Source: CALXCT01 sp964422185 (lineage in GTDB: Bacteria > Bacillota > Clostridia > Oscillospirales > Oscillospiraceae). Taken from it: DNA of 6,625 bases. A model generated the notes under the pieces. It worked only from the letters and a program-made list of their open reading frames with translations, was not told the DNA's origin and did not search any database. The stretch is taken from the NCBI GenBank assembly GCA_964422185.1, contig CAYRAG010000075.1:1-6625 (forward strand), written 5' to 3'. Below are positions 5,331-6,625 of the stretch, one piece after another (position 1 is the stretch's first letter; every line of letters starts with the position of its first letter). Both the position numbers and the translations under genes were made by a program.

Positions 5331-6625
5331 ATGAGCTATTCTGTACAAAATATCCGGAATGTCTGCGTGCTGGGCCACGGCGGAACTGGGAAGACCTCCC
5401 TGGTCGAGAGTCTGCTGTATATGACCGGCGGCACGGATCGGCTGGGCAAACCCGCGGACGGCAACACCGTCTGCGATTACGACCCCGAGGAGATCAAGCG
5501 GCAGATTTCCATCTCCGCCGCCATCGCGCCGGTGGAGTATAACGGCTGCAAGATCAACTTCCTGGATACCCCGGGCAACTTTGATTTTACCGGCGAGGTC
5601 GTGGAGTGCCTGCGCGTGGCGGACGCCGGGATCCTGGTCTGCGCCGCCAAGGGCGGCATGACCGTGGGTACCGAGCGCGCCTGGAAACAGCTTGAGAGCC
5701 GGAAGCTGCCGTGCATTGTCTATATTTCCAAGACCGATGAGGAGAACGGCGATTTCAACGAGGCGCTGGACGCGCTGCGCGAGAAGTTCGGCAAGTCCGT
5801 GGCCCCGCTTGTGGCGCCCATCTGGGACGATCAGAAGAATGTCATCGGCATCGTGGATGTCCTGAACAAGCACGCCTACGGCGTACAGAACGGCAAGACC
5901 ACGGACATTGACATCCCCGCGGACAAGGTGGATGTGGTCAACGAGCTGTACGACGCCCTGAAGGAGTCCGTGGCGGAGACCAGCGAGGAGTTCATGGACA
6001 AGTACTTCTCCGGCGAGGACTTCACCTACGCGGAGATGCTGCAGGGCCTGAAAGCCGGCGTCCGCGACCGCTCCGTGGTGCCCGTCTTCTGCGGCAGCGC
6101 CCTGACCGGTCTGGGCAACACCGCGCTGCTCAACGCCATCGTCTCCCTGCTGCCCGACCCCACGGAGGGCAATCCGGAGACCGGCGTGGACAAGGACGGC
6201 GAGCCGGTGGAGTTTGTGGTCTCCCCCGGCGCCGCGCCCACCGCGTTTGTGTTTAAGACCATCTCGGATCAGTACGGCAAGTACTCCTGCGTCAAGGTGC
6301 TCTCCGGCACCCTGACCTCGGACACCCCCCTCATCAACGCCCGCACCGGCGACAGCGAGAAGCTGGGCCGCCTGTACCTCATGAAAGGCAAGAAGACCAC
6401 GGAGGTCAAGGAGCTCACCTGCGGGGACATCGGCGCCATCGGCAAGATGGATCGCCTGAAGACCGGGGACACCCTGTGCGATCAGCGCAAGGTGATCACG
6501 CTGGATCCCCTGCCGTTCGCGGAGCCCTGCTACTCCAGAGCCATCTCCCCCAAGACCCGCGGCCAGGAGGACAAGGTGGCCCAGGGCCTTAACCGCCTCA
6601 ACGAGGAGGATCCCTCCTTCACCGT
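5331..6625 (+). CDS. fusA: Elongation factor G-like translational GTPase (partial, 3' end outside window)
   Basis: The frame is open from ATG 5331 to the window edge, 431 complete codons of an expected ~690. EF-G drives translocation of tRNA and mRNA on the ribosome. The GTPase domain covers about 1-275, with P-loop GHGGTGKT (15-22), switch I KRQISI (56-61) and the G3 motif DTPGNFDF (79-86). The G4 motif is SKTD (133-136). Domain II is about 303-385 (PTAFVFKTISDQYGK through LKTGDTLCD). The visible end, AISPKTRGQEDKVAQGLNRLNEEDPSFT, is the start of domain III and is strongly EF-G-like. Three GTPase motifs differ from canonical EF-G: the catalytic His of DTPGH is Asn83, the Asn of NKMD is Ser133, and the switch I Thr of RGITI is Ser60. 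With its own promoter and no rpsL/rpsG/tuf neighbours, this fits a divergent EF-G paralog (EF-G2 type) better than the main housekeeping copy; the symbol is given for the family. A ribosome-protection or ribosome-recycling role is possible but not shown. Confidence 0.88.
   Translation, partial: MSYSVQNIRNVCVLGHGGTGKTSLVESLLYMTGGTDRLGKPADGNTVCDYDPEEIKRQISISAAIAPVEYNGCKINFLDTPGNFDFTGEVVECLRVADAGILVCAAKGGMTVGTERAWKQLESRKLPCIVYISKTDEENGDFNEALDALREKFGKSVAPLVAPIWDDQKNVIGIVDVLNKHAYGVQNGKTTDIDIPADKVDVVNELYDALKESVAETSEEFMDKYFSGEDFTYAEMLQGLKAGVRDRSVVPVFCGSALTGLGNTALLNAIVSLLPDPTEGNPETGVDKDGEPVEFVVSPGAAPTAFVFKTISDQYGKYSCVKVLSGTLTSDTPLINARTGDSEKLGRLYLMKGKKTTEVKELTCGDIGAIGKMDRLKTGDTLCDQRKVITLDPLPFAEPCYSRAISPKTRGQEDKVAQGLNRLNEEDPSFT

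Noticed and set aside
1..6625. CRISPR arrays, tRNA or rRNA genes, insertion sequences
   Set aside because: No regularly spaced direct repeats, no tRNA- or rRNA-like stretch, and no transposase-like protein or terminal repeats are visible on either strand.

Overview
The window looks like chromosomal DNA of a GC-rich member of the Clostridia, probably Oscillospiraceae-like. This rests on strong AGGAGG-type ribosome binding sites, several GTG starts, sigma-A type promoters, and a gene set typical of that group: a DUF815 AAA+ ATPase, DusB, an ECF sigma/anti-sigma pair and a divergent EF-G. Taxonomy is inference from style and family content, not from a marker gene. The first ~130 bases are visibly AT-rich and unlike the rest.

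Layout. (1) Positions 1-477 hold an AT-rich leader, a small Phd/YefM antitoxin gene (133-354), and what looks like a short remnant of its PIN-type toxin directly after it. No intact toxin gene follows. (2) Positions 478-2478 carry two minus-strand genes, a DUF815 AAA+ ATPase (1279-2478) and, downstream of it, a small nitroreductase-family flavoprotein (478-1065). The ~210-bp gap between them holds hairpins but no recognisable promoter. (3) Positions 2479-2639 form a compact divergent promoter region. A good minus-strand promoter (for the ATPase) and a good plus-strand promoter (for dusB) overlap at their -35 boxes. (4) Positions 2640-5133 are a tightly overlapping plus-strand operon, dusB - ECF sigma factor - membrane anti-sigma factor. 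Each junction is a 4-base stop/start overlap, and a strong intrinsic terminator ends it at 5146-5169. (5) From 5222 a consensus-like promoter drives an EF-G-type translational GTPase that runs off the right edge.

How the genes fit together. The sigma/anti-sigma pair is a classic transmembrane signalling module. A cytoplasmic zinc-binding anti-sigma domain sits on a single-pass membrane helix with a ~190-residue outer domain. Transcribing it with a tRNA dihydrouridine synthase is the most distinctive arrangement here. I see no clearly undescribed multi-gene system. The most useful leads are the shared -35 divergent promoter, the dusB-sigma-anti-sigma coupling, the orphan antitoxin with a toxin scar, and the EF-G paralog with altered GTPase motifs.
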